From: Pseudomonas canadensis
GTDB taxonomy: Bacteria; Pseudomonadota; Gammaproteobacteria; Pseudomonadales; Pseudomonadaceae
Direction of reading: 5' to 3'
NCBI RefSeq assembly: GCF_000503215.1
Contig: NZ_AYTD01000013.1
Location: 424,009 to 488,008, forward strand
DNA length: 64,000 bases
Under the pieces are notes generated by a model. The model searched no databases. It worked only from the letters and a program-made list of their open reading frames with translations, and had not been told where the DNA came from. Positions 46,824 to 55,930 of the stretch are shown here, in pieces. The position numbers were made by a program, and so were the translations under genes. Position 1 is the stretch's first letter, and each line of letters begins with the position of its first letter.

Positions 46824-47843
46824 ATGGGTAACGAAAGCATCAATTGGGACAAGCTGGGTTTTGACTACATCAAGACCGACAAGCGGTTTCTCCAGGTCTG
46901 GAAAAACGGCGAATGGCAAGAAGGCACCCTGACCGACGACAACGTGCTGCACATCAGCGAGGGCTCCACCGCCCTGCACTACGGCCAGCAATGCTTTGAA
47001 GGCCTCAAGGCCTATCGCTGCAAGGATGGTTCGATCAACCTGTTCCGCCCAGACCAGAACGCCGCCCGCATGCAGCGCAGCTGCGCACGCCTGCTGATGC
47101 CGCATGTGCCGACCGACGTGTTCATCGATGCCTGCAAACAAGTGGTCAAGGCCAACGAGCACTTCATCCCGCCGTACGGCAGCGGCGGCGCGCTGTACCT
47201 GCGCCCGTTCGTGATCGGCACCGGTGACAACATCGGCGTACGTACCGCGCCGGAGTTCATCTTCTCCGTGTTCTGCATCCCGGTCGGCGCCTACTTCAAA
47301 GGCGGCCTGGTGCCGCACAACTTCCAGATTTCCACCTTCGACCGCGCCGCGCCACAAGGCACCGGTGCCGCCAAGGTCGGTGGCAACTACGCCGCCAGCC
47401 TGATGCCAGGTTCCGAAGCAAAGAAATCCGGTTTTGCCGATGCGATCTACCTGGACCCGATGACCCATTCGAAAATCGAAGAAGTCGGCTCGGCCAACTT
47501 CTTCGGGATCACCCACGACAACCAGTTCATTACGCCGAAGTCGCCTTCGGTGCTGCCAGGCATCACCCGCCTGTCGCTGATCGAACTGGCCAAGACCCGC
47601 CTGGGCCTGGACGTGATCGAGGGCGAAGTGTTCATCGACAAGCTGGACCAGTTCAAGGAAGCCGGCGCCTGCGGTACGGCTGCGGTGATCTCGCCAATCG
47701 GCGGCATCCAGTACAACGGCAAGTTGCACGTGTTCCACAGCGAGACCGAAGTCGGCCCGATCACCCAGAAGCTCTACAAAGAGCTGACCGGTGTGCAGAC
47801 CGGTGACGTTGAAGCGCCGGAAGGCTGGATCGTCAAGGTCTAA
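46824..47843 (+). CDS. ilvE: Branched-chain amino acid aminotransferase
   Basis: The 339-residue fold-type IV PLP enzyme has the lysine region GAAKVGGNYAAS (PLP Schiff base Lys about residue 193), GSANFFGI and the C-terminal GTAAVISPIGGI. It belongs to the longer, BCAT-type group rather than the ~300-residue E. coli IlvE. It interconverts Val, Leu and Ile with the 2-oxoacids used by the upstream bkd complex. AGAGGG precedes the ATG. Confidence 0.93.
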   Translation: MGNESINWDKLGFDYIKTDKRFLQVWKNGEWQEGTLTDDNVLHISEGSTALHYGQQCFEGLKAYRCKDGSINLFRPDQNAARMQRSCARLLMPHVPTDVFIDACKQVVKANEHFIPPYGSGGALYLRPFVIGTGDNIGVRTAPEFIFSVFCIPVGAYFKGGLVPHNFQISTFDRAAPQGTGAAKVGGNYAASLMPGSEAKKSGFADAIYLDPMTHSKIEEVGSANFFGITHDNQFITPKSPSVLPGITRLSLIELAKTRLGLDVIEGEVFIDKLDQFKEAGACGTAAVISPIGGIQYNGKLHVFHSETEVGPITQKLYKELTGVQTGDVEAPEGWIVKV

Positions 47844-47852
47844 CCCATAAAC

Positions 47853-47940
47853 CCTGTAGGAGCCGGCTTGCCGGCGATGGCTGCCTTGAATGCTGCGATC
47901 AATTCAAGGGCCTCATCGCCGGCAAGCCGGCTCCTACAGG
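47853..47940. repeat. REP doublet between convergent ilvE and GNAT gene
   Basis: Arms CTGTAGGAGCCGGCTTGCCG and CGGCAAGCCGGCTCCTACAG lie in terminator position for both genes. Confidence 0.85.
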
Positions 47941-47941
47941 T

Positions 47942-48838
47942 TTACGCGCCGCTCTTGGGGATGTTTTCGGCAATCTTCTTGCCCATGCTGATCCTCGGCT
48001 CCACCCCATACCCCAACGCCTCGTAGAACCCCACCACCCCTTCATTCCCGCCGTTGATCTGCAGGTTGATCTTCATGCAGCCCAGTGCCGTCAATGCCTG
48101 TTCCGCATACCGCACCAGCGACGACCCCAAGCCATGCCGCCGATAGTCGGCGTGCACCGCCACCGAATACAGCCAGCCGCGATGTCCGTCATAGCCGGCC
48201 AGAATCGTTCCGATCACGGTTTTTTTATCCATTGCGACGAAAAACAGCCCGTCGTTGACCGCCAACTTTTTATCAATCGCCAGCGTCGGCAGGTTATGCG
48301 CCGTGTCATAGCCAAATGCTTCCTGCCATAACGCCACCACCTGCGCCCGGTGCGGGCGGTCGCGGTACGGCCCGATAGGGTGGCGGGACAGCAGCGCTTT
48401 TTCCATCACCAGCGTACGCTCGTTGCCGTGGTAGACGTCGCGCACAGTATGGAACCCCAGCTTGGCGTAGAACGGCTCGGCCGTCAGCGAAGACGGCACG
48501 CTCAGCACCGTCACTCCGGCTTCGCGGGCGCGTAGCTCAATCTCGATCATCAACAGCCGACCAATGCCCTGCCCTTGCAGCGCCGGGTTGACGAACACCG
48601 AGCGCACCACATTGCCGTCGAGGGCCGCAGTGGCGACGATTACCCGTTCCTGAACCGCCACCAGCACCACGCGACGCTTGAGCAGTTCCAGCACCGCCTC
48701 CGGCGTGAAGTTAGCGGCAACCCGCGCGATCACATCCGCCGGATAGTCCCGCGCATTGCTGCTGTGCAGGGCCGCCAGAATGACCTGGCTGATCCCCTCG
48801 GCATCGGCGGTTTGGGCCGTACGAACAGCGGTAGACAT
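47942..48838 (-). CDS. Tandem-domain GNAT acetyltransferase
   Basis: The 298-residue protein is two GNAT folds in a row. The first (residues 1-~150) has the acetyl-CoA loop NPALQGQGIGRLL. The second (about 155-298) has DYRRHGLGSSLV and resembles the ribosomal-protein-like YpeA group (GNEGVVGFYEALGYG). The substrate is not known. Monocistronic and flanked by REP doublets. Confidence 0.87.
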   Translation of the reverse strand: MSTAVRTAQTADAEGISQVILAALHSSNARDYPADVIARVAANFTPEAVLELLKRRVVLVAVQERVIVATAALDGNVVRSVFVNPALQGQGIGRLLMIEIELRAREAGVTVLSVPSSLTAEPFYAKLGFHTVRDVYHGNERTLVMEKALLSRHPIGPYRDRPHRAQVVALWQEAFGYDTAHNLPTLAIDKKLAVNDGLFFVAMDKKTVIGTILAGYDGHRGWLYSVAVHADYRRHGLGSSLVRYAEQALTALGCMKINLQINGGNEGVVGFYEALGYGVEPRISMGKKIAENIPKSGA

Positions 48839-48882
48839 GCATTCTCCTTCCTGGCTCGGGTTTCACGAACGCCCTCATACTA

Positions 48883-48955
48883 ATGTAGGAGCTGGCTTGC
48901 CAGCGATAGCGGTCTGTCAGACCCAGCGCTATCGCCGGCAAGCCGGCTCCTACAG
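48883..48955. repeat. REP doublet between the GNAT gene and ctlX
   Basis: Arms TGTAGGAGCTGGCTTGCCAG and GCCGGCAAGCCGGCTCCTAC are separated by about 30 bases. It lies upstream of both divergent genes, an unusual position for a REP. Confidence 0.82.
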
Positions 48956-49105
48956 ATTGATCGCATTCCAACCCCTACAGCCGATTCGGCTGTGCCATTA
49001 CCCTTTTCAGCTTTCCCGGCTGAGCCGCCCTCAGGTTTCAGCCGGGATTCATCCCGCACAAGCCACACAATATTCCCACAGCTCACCCCATGGACCCGTG
49101 CACCC

Positions 49106-50032
49106 ATGCAAACCACCAATACTGTCTTGATGATTCGCCCGGCGCGCTTTGCCTTCAACCCGGACACCGCGATCAACAACCGCTTCCAACGCCGCCCCCT
49201 CGACCCGCTCAGTGCACAGCAGAAAGCGCTGGAAGAATTCGACGGCTATGTCGATACCCTGCGCCAGCACGGCGTGGAAGTACTGGTGGTGCAGGACACC
49301 CCGGCACCTCACACTCCCGACTCGATCTTCCCCAACAACTGGTGGAGCAGCCACGCCGACGGCAGCCTGGTGCTGTACCCGATGGAAGGCCAGAACCGAC
49401 GACTGGAACGCAACAAAGGCGTGCTGCAAGTGTTGGAACAACGATTTACGGTCAAGGACACCATCGACCTCAGCCACCTGGAACAGCAGAACATCTTCCT
49501 CGAAGGCACCGGCAGCATGGTGCTCGACCGCCAGCACCGCATCAGCTACGCCTGCCACTCCGGGCGCACCCACCACGACGCGCTACGCCAGTTCGCCGAA
49601 CGCCTCGACTACCAGCTCTGCGTATTTCACGCCGTCGACCGCCATCACGCGCCGATCTACCACAGCAACGTGATGATGAGCGTCGGCCGCGACCTCTCGG
49701 TGGTGTGCCTGCAAGCCCTGCCCGACGCCAGCGAACGCCAGGCCCTGGAACGCTCACTGCGCGACACCGGCAAAGACATCCTCGCCCTCGACTTCGACCA
49801 ATTGGAAGCCTTCGCCGGCAACATGCTCGAAGTACATGACCGCGACGGCCAGCCGCTGCTGGTGATGTCGGCCAGCGCCTGGGGCGCCCTGCAACCCGCC
49901 CAGCGCCAACACGTGGAGCGCCATACGCGCCCGGTGGTGGTGAACATCGACAACATCGAACGCATCGGCGGCGGCAGTGCCCGCTGCATGCTGGCGGAAG
50001 TGCACCTGCCCGCCCGCGCCACCGTCCAATAA
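49106..50032 (+). CDS. ctlX: Citrulline/arginine hydrolase, CtlX type (GME fold)
   Basis: The 308-residue guanidino-modifying enzyme has the DSIFPNNWWSSH loop, the acidic LEGTGSMVLD segment, the catalytic His in HAPIYHSNVMM and a C-terminal catalytic Cys in GGSARCMLAEVH. This is the pattern of the arginine deiminase-related CtlX family, which hydrolyses citrulline to ornithine. ATG 49106 was chosen over upstream in-frame codons, which are not conserved. Ornithine cyclodeaminase follows after 16 nt, giving arginine/citrulline to ornithine to proline. Confidence 0.88.
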   Translation: MQTTNTVLMIRPARFAFNPDTAINNRFQRRPLDPLSAQQKALEEFDGYVDTLRQHGVEVLVVQDTPAPHTPDSIFPNNWWSSHADGSLVLYPMEGQNRRLERNKGVLQVLEQRFTVKDTIDLSHLEQQNIFLEGTGSMVLDRQHRISYACHSGRTHHDALRQFAERLDYQLCVFHAVDRHHAPIYHSNVMMSVGRDLSVVCLQALPDASERQALERSLRDTGKDILALDFDQLEAFAGNMLEVHDRDGQPLLVMSASAWGALQPAQRQHVERHTRPVVVNIDNIERIGGGSARCMLAEVHLPARATVQ

Positions 50033-50048
50033 CTCAAGGAGTCTTGCC

Positions 50049-51095
50049 ATGACCCGCTATATCGACGTCAACGATCTCTGCTACCTGGTCTCGCAAAAAG
50101 GCCTGCAAACCTGCATCACCGAGATGGCCGAGTACATCCGTGCCGACTACCTGCGCTGGCAGGATTTCGAAAAATGCGCGCGCCTGGCCAACCACTCGCC
50201 GGACGGCGTGATCGAGCTGATGCCAGTCTCTGACGCGTCGTTGTACGCGTTCAAATACGTCAACGGCCACCCGAAAAACACCCTGGCCGGCATGCTCACC
50301 GTAATGGCCTTCGGCGCCTTGGGGGATGTAGACACTGGCCTGCCCGTGCTGCTGGCGGAAATGACCCTGACCACCGCAATTCGCACTGCTGCCACCTCGG
50401 CGCTGGTCGCCCGCTACCTGGCCCGCGACAACAGCCGCAGCATGGCGCTGATCGGCAACGGCTCCCAGAGCGAATTCCAGGCCCTGGCCTTCCACGCCAT
50501 GCTCGGCATCAATGAGATCCGCCTGTTCGATATCGACGCCAAAGCCACCGCCAAGCTGGCAGCCAACCTCAAGGCGTTCCCGGCGATCAAGGTGATCCTG
50601 GCCGCCAGCGTCGCCGAGGCGGTCAAAGGCGCCGACATCGTCACCACCGTCACAGCCGACAAGGCCTACGCCACCATCCTGACGGACGAGATGATCGAGC
50701 CCGGCATGCACCTCAACGCCGTCGGCGGCGACTGCCCCGGCAAGACTGAACTGGACCGACGTATCGTCGAGCGCGCCCGAGTGATCGTCGAGTACGAACC
50801 GCAAAGCCGTATCGAAGGCGAAATCCAGCACATGCCGGAAGATTCGCCGGTCACCGAACTGTGGCAAGTGATCAACGGCCAGCAGCCCGGCCGCGAAAAT
50901 GCGCGCCAGGTCACTCTGTTCGATTCGGTAGGTTTTGCCATTGAAGACTATTCGGCCCTGCGCTATGTGCTGGACGTGGCCAAGGCACTGGATGTAGGCA
51001 GCGACCTGGAGCTGGTGCCGGACCTGGCCGACCCGAAAGACCTGTTCGCACGCCTGGCCCAACAACCACGCGTACAGCAGAAAAAGCGCGCCTGA
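50049..51095 (+). CDS. Ornithine cyclodeaminase
   Basis: The 348-residue protein of the ornithine cyclodeaminase/mu-crystallin family converts L-ornithine to L-proline and ammonia. It shows the NAD-binding ALIGNGSQSEFQALAF motif (GxGxxx; about residues 135-140), the Arg-bearing TTAIRTAATSAL region and the GGDCPGKTELD loop with the catalytic-type Asp. AAGGAG is 7 nt before the ATG. It forms an operon with ctlX. Confidence 0.92.
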   Translation: MTRYIDVNDLCYLVSQKGLQTCITEMAEYIRADYLRWQDFEKCARLANHSPDGVIELMPVSDASLYAFKYVNGHPKNTLAGMLTVMAFGALGDVDTGLPVLLAEMTLTTAIRTAATSALVARYLARDNSRSMALIGNGSQSEFQALAFHAMLGINEIRLFDIDAKATAKLAANLKAFPAIKVILAASVAEAVKGADIVTTVTADKAYATILTDEMIEPGMHLNAVGGDCPGKTELDRRIVERARVIVEYEPQSRIEGEIQHMPEDSPVTELWQVINGQQPGRENARQVTLFDSVGFAIEDYSALRYVLDVAKALDVGSDLELVPDLADPKDLFARLAQQPRVQQKKRA

Positions 51096-51340
51096 AAACG
51101 CTCTGGCCTGCCGCTTTGCGTCGAGGGCGGGCCAGATTCACCTTGGTTAAAAGCCGATTCAGCGGGTGCCTCAGCCGATTCCGCTGCATTGCACGCTTTA
51201 ACAGCGTAATTCGCGCTTTGTGGGAGGGGTAAACGACACAAAAAACGCACCACCATGAAGCATTCTCTCCCTCCAACAAAAACTATTTGTTTCAATTTAA
51301 AGACTGCCCTGACATCAATTACAAAATATAGGGACTCCAC
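51096..51340. other. 245-bp intergenic region ahead of the ABC transporter
   Basis: A GC-rich imperfect hairpin (CTGGCC...GGGCCAG, about 51110-51135) follows the cyclodeaminase gene but lacks a T-run. The stretch before the binding-protein gene (51240-51330) is AT-rich and probably holds its promoter; I could not fix -35/-10 boxes. Confidence 0.45.
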
Positions 51341-52120
51341 ATGACTCCACTGCGATCACTCTTCGCCGCGTTGCTGTTGCCACTCTGCGCCACCGCCGCC
51401 CACGCCCAGGACTGGAAAGAAATCCGCTTCGGCGTATTCCCCGAGTACCCCCCCTTCGAATCCGTCGCCGCCGACGGCAGCCTGCAAGGCTTCGATATTG
51501 AGTTGGGCAACGCGATCTGTGCCAAGCTGGAAGTGAAATGCACCTGGGTGCACAACGAATTCGACGGCATGATCCCGGCCCTGCGCGCACGCAAGTTCGA
51601 TGCGATCATGTCCTCCATGGCCGTGACCCCGGCCCGCGAAAAGATCATCGACTTCAGTGACCGCCTGTTCCTCAGCCCGACCTCCGTGATCACGCGCAAG
51701 AGCGCCGACTTCGGCGACACGCCGGAATCTCTGAAGGGCAAGCAAGTCGGCGTGCTGCAAGGCTCGCTGCAAGAGGCGTATGCGCGTGCGCACCTGGCCA
51801 AGCTCGGCGCGCAGATCAAGGCGTATCAGTCCCAAGACCAGAACTACGCCGACCTGCAGAACGGCCGACTCGACGCGACCCTGACCGACAAGCTCGAAGC
51901 CCAGCTCAACTTCCTGTCCAAGCCCGAAGGCGCCGACTTCAAGACCGGCCCGGCCTTCAAGGACCCGACACTGCCGCTGGATATTGCCATGGGGCTGCGC
52001 AAGAACGATCAGGAGCTGCGTGCGTTGATCAACAAGGGCATCGCCGCCGTCCAGGCCGATGGCACCTACGCACAGATCCAGAAGAAGTACTTCGGCGACC
52101 AGGACATCTACAACGAGTGA
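51341..52120 (+). CDS. Polar amino acid ABC transporter substrate-binding protein
   Basis: The 259-residue family-3 periplasmic binding protein has a signal peptide (about residues 1-22, ending AHA), the FGVFPEYPPFESV start of domain 1, the FDAIMSSMAVTPAREKIIDFS hallmark and the hinge-side YADLQNGRLDATL. It looks like the Lys/Arg/Orn-binding proteins. With the downstream permeases and ATPase, and the arginine/ornithine genes upstream, a cationic amino acid or citrulline is the probable ligand. Confidence 0.9.
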   Translation: MTPLRSLFAALLLPLCATAAHAQDWKEIRFGVFPEYPPFESVAADGSLQGFDIELGNAICAKLEVKCTWVHNEFDGMIPALRARKFDAIMSSMAVTPAREKIIDFSDRLFLSPTSVITRKSADFGDTPESLKGKQVGVLQGSLQEAYARAHLAKLGAQIKAYQSQDQNYADLQNGRLDATLTDKLEAQLNFLSKPEGADFKTGPAFKDPTLPLDIAMGLRKNDQELRALINKGIAAVQADGTYAQIQKKYFGDQDIYNE

Positions 52121-52136
52121 TGCCAACGGCTGATCC

Positions 52137-52221
52137 CTGTAGGAGCCGGCTTGCCGGCGATGGCGGCCTGAAGCATTGCGCTGAACCCAAGGGCCTCATC
52201 GCCGGCAAGCCGGCTCCAACA
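52137..52221. repeat. REP doublet inside the ABC transporter operon
   Basis: Arms CTGTAGGAGCCGGCTTGCCG and CGGCAAGCCGGCTCCAACAA lie between the binding-protein gene and the first permease gene. One base of the right arm (T to A) breaks the terminal pairing. Confidence 0.82.
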
Positions 52222-52252
52222 AGGTTGTCTGCGCCCTTAAGAGACTCTCCCC

Positions 52253-52954
52253 ATGAACGAATTCCTCAACCTGCACGGCTACGGCCCGATGCTGGCCCAA
52301 GGCGCCTGGATGACCCTCAAACTGTCATTCCTCGCCTTGGCCCTCAGCCTTGCCCTGGGCCTGATTGCCGCCGGCGCCAAGCTTTCCAGCGCCAAATGGC
52401 TGCGCGTGCCGGCCACGCTCTACACCACCTTGATTCGCAGCGTGCCGGACCTGGTGCTGATCCTGCTGATCTTCTACAGCCTGCAACTGTGGCTCAACGA
52501 CCTGAGCGAAGTGTTCGGCTGGGATTACTTTGAAATCGACCCGTTTACCGCGGGCGTCGTCACCCTGGGTTTTATCTACGGCGCGTATTTCACCGAGAAC
52601 TTCCGGGGCGCGATCCTCAGCGTGCCAGTCGGCCAGTTGGAAGCCGCGACCGCCTACGGCCTGAGCCGCTGGCAGCGCTTTCACCTGGTGCTGTTCCCGC
52701 AACTGATGCGCTTTGCCCTGCCGGGCCTGGGCAATAACTGGCTGGTGCTGCTCAAGTCCACAGCGCTGGTGTCGATCATCGGCCTGTCGGACCTGGTCAA
52801 GGCCGCGCAGAACGCCGGCAAGACGACCAACGAGCCGCTGTATTTCCTGATCCTCGCGGGCCTGGTGTACCTGGTGATCACCACCCTCTCCAACCGCATC
52901 TTCAAGCGCCTCGAACGGCGCTACAACCTCGGCATCAAGGGGATGGCGCGATGA
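52253..52954 (+). CDS. ABC transporter permease, HisQ type
   Basis: The 233-residue inner-membrane permease has about five helices and the EAA loop QLEAATAYGLSRWQRFHLVLFPQ. The family signature RSVPDLVLILLIFY is near residue 64. It overlaps the next permease gene by 4 nt (ATGA). Confidence 0.92.
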   Translation: MNEFLNLHGYGPMLAQGAWMTLKLSFLALALSLALGLIAAGAKLSSAKWLRVPATLYTTLIRSVPDLVLILLIFYSLQLWLNDLSEVFGWDYFEIDPFTAGVVTLGFIYGAYFTENFRGAILSVPVGQLEAATAYGLSRWQRFHLVLFPQLMRFALPGLGNNWLVLLKSTALVSIIGLSDLVKAAQNAGKTTNEPLYFLILAGLVYLVITTLSNRIFKRLERRYNLGIKGMAR

Positions 52955-53664
52955 TCGAACTGTTCCAGCAATACGGCCTGGCCTATCTGTTCAGCGATGG
53001 CACAGGATTGTCCGGCGTAGCGATGACGTTGTGGTTGTTCATCATCTCTGTCGTGTTCGGTTTTTTCCTATCGATACCGTTGGCACTCGCGCGGGTTTCC
53101 GAGCACGTCTGGCTGCGCTGGCCGGTGGAGGTCTACACCTACCTGTTTCGCGGCACGCCGTTATATATCCAGTTGCTGATTTGCTACACCGGGCTGTACA
53201 GCCTGGAAGTGGTGCAGGACAACGCCCTGCTCAACCAGTTTTTCCGCAACGCGCTGAACTGCACGCTGCTGGCCTTTGTGCTCAACACCTGCGCCTACAC
53301 CGTGGAAATCTTCGCCGGAGCGATCCGCAATATTCCCCATGGTGAAATCGAAGCGGCCCGCGCGTATGGCCTGCACGGCTGGCGTCTCAACCTGTTCGTG
53401 GTGGTGCCCGCCGCACTGCGCCGCGCATTGCCGGCCTACAGCAACGAAATGATCCTGATGCTGCACGCCACCTCCCTGGCGTTTACCGCCACCGTGGCTG
53501 ACATCCTCAAGGTGGCCCGCGACGCCAATGCCGAAACGTTCCTGACGTTCCAGGCATTCGGCATCGCTGCCCTGCTCTACATGCTGCTGTCCTTTGCACT
53601 GGTGGGCCTGTTCCGACTGGCCGAACGTCGCTGGATGCGTTTTCTTGTTCCTACCCGAGGCTAA
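52951..53664 (+). CDS. ABC transporter permease, HisM type
   Basis: The 237-residue permease pairs with the HisQ-type subunit. It has YLFRGTPLYIQLLICYTGLY and the EAA loop GEIEAARAYGLHGWRLNLFVVVP. The ATG overlaps the previous stop, and the ATPase gene follows after 3 nt, so the three are translationally linked. Confidence 0.92.
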   Translation: MIELFQQYGLAYLFSDGTGLSGVAMTLWLFIISVVFGFFLSIPLALARVSEHVWLRWPVEVYTYLFRGTPLYIQLLICYTGLYSLEVVQDNALLNQFFRNALNCTLLAFVLNTCAYTVEIFAGAIRNIPHGEIEAARAYGLHGWRLNLFVVVPAALRRALPAYSNEMILMLHATSLAFTATVADILKVARDANAETFLTFQAFGIAALLYMLLSFALVGLFRLAERRWMRFLVPTRG

Positions 53665-53667
53665 CCC

Positions 53668-54498
53668 ATGAATCAGTCCGCGCAGGCCCTGGCCGCTTAT
53701 CCCGTTGATGAACCCGTTGTCAAACCCGCCACCGCCGCCATCAAGCTGCAAGTCGAGGGCATCCACAAACGCTACGGCGAACATGAAGTGCTCAAGGGTG
53801 TTTCCCTGAATGCACGCCATGGCGACGTGATCAGCCTGATCGGCGCCAGCGGGTCCGGCAAAAGCACAATGCTGCGCTGCATCAATTTCCTCGAACAGCC
53901 GGACGCCGGGGTGATCACCCTGGACGGCATCAGCATCGAAATGCGCCAGGGCCGCGCCGGCACCCGTGCGCCGCATCAAGATCAGTTGCAGAACCTGCGC
54001 ACGCGACTGGCCATGGTGTTCCAGCACTTCAACCTGTGGAGCCACATGACCGTGCTGGAAAACATCACCATGGCCCCGCGCCGGGTGTTGGGCGTCAGCG
54101 CCGCCGAGGCGGAAAAACGCGCACGGATGTATTTGGACAAGGTCGGCCTGCCGGGCCGCGTGGCGGATCAATACCCGGCGTTCCTCTCCGGCGGCCAACA
54201 ACAGCGCGTGGCGATTGCACGGGCGTTGGCGATGGAGCCGGAGATCATCCTGTTCGATGAACCGACTTCCGCACTCGACCCAGAACTTGTAGGAGAAGTC
54301 CTCAAAGTCATACAGACGTTGGCCGAGGAAGGTCGTACCATGCTGATGGTCACCCACGAAATGGGCTTTGCCCGCCAGGTGTCCAGCCAAGTGCTGTTCT
54401 TGCACCAGGGCCGGGTCGAGGAACACGGCGACGCCAGGATCCTCGACCACCCCAACAGCGAACGCTTGCAGCAATTTCTTTCCAACCGTTTGAAGTGA
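53668..54498 (+). CDS. ABC transporter ATP-binding protein, HisP type
   Basis: The 276-residue ATPase has Walker [11 protein letters not shown]-loop VFQHFNLW, signature [14 protein letters not shown], Walker B IILFDEPTSALD and the switch His in MVTHEMGFA. The N-terminal ~25 residues before the first strand are longer than in HisP, with no evident function. It powers uptake through the two permeases. Confidence 0.93.
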   Translation: MNQSAQALAAYPVDEPVVKPATAAIKLQVEGIHKRYGEHEVLKGVSLNARHGDVISLIGASGSGKSTMLRCINFLEQPDAGVITLDGISIEMRQGRAGTRAPHQDQLQNLRTRLAMVFQHFNLWSHMTVLENITMAPRRVLGVSAAEAEKRARMYLDKVGLPGRVADQYPAFLSGGQQQRVAIARALAMEPEIILFDEPTSALDPELVGEVLKVIQTLAEEGRTMLMVTHEMGFARQVSSQVLFLHQGRVEEHGDARILDHPNSERLQQFLSNRLK

Positions 54499-54503
54499 AA
54501 CCC

Positions 54504-55001
54504 ATGGATACCAAGGCCAACGGACCCCATTCCTCCCCCGCGCTGGACCGCATCGATGAAGCCATCATCGAAGTCCTACGCCACCAGGGGCGTATCACCT
54601 ACGAAAAGCTCTCGTCGCTGGTGCACCTCACGCCCAGGCCCTGCCTGGAACGGGTGCGCAAGCTGGAGCGGCGCGGCGTGATCCGTGGGTATGGGGCGAT
54701 CATTGATGTGCAGATGGTGTCGCCAGGGTTGTCGTTGCTGGTGCTGGTGGCCTTGTCGAACCAGAGCGGGCGCTCGGCGCAGAAGGCTTTCGAAGCCTGT
54801 GTGAAGGCTTGCCCGCAGGTGTTCGAATGCCAGTTGATCAGCGGCCCGTTTGACTACAGCCTGCGCATGCGCTGCCGGGACATGGAGCATTACCGGGTGC
54901 TGACCGAGACCTGGTTGAACAATGACGAGTTGCACATTGATAAGTTGGTGGCGCATCCGGAGTTGGCGGTGGTCAAGAACACCGCCACCGAACTGGCCTG
55001 A
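54504..55001 (+). CDS. Lrp/AsnC family regulator
   Basis: The 165-residue protein has a helix-turn-helix (GRITYEKLSSLVHLTPRPCLERV) and an effector-binding RAM domain. It lies at the end of the transporter operon and probably senses the transported amino acid to control this operon or ctlX. I placed the start at ATG 54504; a GTG at 54495 overlaps the ATPase stop (GTGA) and would add three residues. Neither start has a strong ribosome-binding site. Confidence 0.87.
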   Translation: MDTKANGPHSSPALDRIDEAIIEVLRHQGRITYEKLSSLVHLTPRPCLERVRKLERRGVIRGYGAIIDVQMVSPGLSLLVLVALSNQSGRSAQKAFEACVKACPQVFECQLISGPFDYSLRMRCRDMEHYRVLTETWLNNDELHIDKLVAHPELAVVKNTATELA

Positions 55002-55023
55002 ACACACCTCTCCATCTAATGAC

Positions 55024-55115
55024 TGTCTTGCTCGCGAAGAATCCAAGAACACCGCGTTAATCCAGAATGAACGCGTTATCGTTGGCGATCTTCGCGAGCA
55101 AGCTCGCTCCTACAG
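55024..55115. repeat. REP doublet overlapping a coding 3' end
   Basis: Arms TGTCTTGCTCGCGAAGA and TTCGCGAGCAAGCTCGCTCC belong to the GTAGGAGCGAGCTTGCTCGC type. The right arm runs into the 3' end of the minus-strand gene at 55076 and supplies its last codons. Confidence 0.75.
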
Positions 55116-55930
55116 ATTTTCTTGCCAGGCTTGATCCCAATCATCTTCGCCTGCCCATCCTTCTGCTTCCCCGTCCGCGCCTCACTGATCAACCCCGGTA
55201 TCAACTTGCCCTCCGGCAGGTTCTTCCAGAACCGGCTGGGTAAGTGCCCTTCCATCACCTTGGGGTTCAACCGCGCCGGATTGAAGATGTGGCTGTAGTA
55301 GGTCAGCCACATTGCACTGTGGGGGTCTTCGACATTCTGCGCCAATTGCCGCCATGCCTCGGGACACTCGCGCTGATGGATCAACTGCTCACCGTCGTAA
55401 TACACCCCGTCCAACGGCGTGGCGATCATCCAGCGATGCCGCCCCATGCGCCCGATGAAATGCTGGCTGGCCGATTTCAGGATGTCGTGGGCAGGCTCAT
55501 GCCAGGCCACGTACTCGGGCAATTGCGGCCCGGCCTCGGCGGGTAACGCGATAAACCGCACAAACGCATGCAGGTGGTGCGCCTCACGACTGACCTGCTT
55601 GATCCGCCGCTGCAACTCACTGCCCAGCTTGTCCCCCGCCAGCATTGCCGTGCGGTCACCATGACTGACACGCCACAACACTTCGTACAACAAGCTCCAG
55701 CGCTGCTCGCCGTGGTAACAGGCGGCCGACTCCAGCAACTCCAACAGGGCCTTGGGTACCCGTGTCTGGTAAGGCCCAGGCGCTTCGGGAATCGACTGGT
55801 CGGTGGCAAACAGGTCCGCCACCTCCGCCTCGCCCCAGCTTACCTGGCTGGGGTCTACCTGATGGCTGAGCAACCAGCGCGCCTGGTCGCGCCAGGTGCT
55901 GAACAGGTTGTCGCATTCCAGGCTGATCAT
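55076..55930 (-). CDS. TIGR03915-type protein, partner of a radical-SAM DNA repair/modification protein
   Basis: The 284-residue protein fits a family always found beside (or fused with) a specific radical-SAM protein and assigned, without biochemistry, to DNA repair. Conserved-looking blocks are HHLHAFVRF, HDILKSASQHFIGRMG and AMWLTYYSHIFNPARLNPK. ATG 55930 overlaps the radical-SAM stop by 4 nt (ATGA). The last ~13 residues (ICRSELARE and following) are encoded by a REP arm rather than by family sequence, so the ancestral C-terminus was probably shorter. Confidence 0.8.
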   Translation of the reverse strand: MISLECDNLFSTWRDQARWLLSHQVDPSQVSWGEAEVADLFATDQSIPEAPGPYQTRVPKALLELLESAACYHGEQRWSLLYEVLWRVSHGDRTAMLAGDKLGSELQRRIKQVSREAHHLHAFVRFIALPAEAGPQLPEYVAWHEPAHDILKSASQHFIGRMGRHRWMIATPLDGVYYDGEQLIHQRECPEAWRQLAQNVEDPHSAMWLTYYSHIFNPARLNPKVMEGHLPSRFWKNLPEGKLIPGLISEARTGKQKDGQAKMIGIKPGKKICRSELAREDRQR

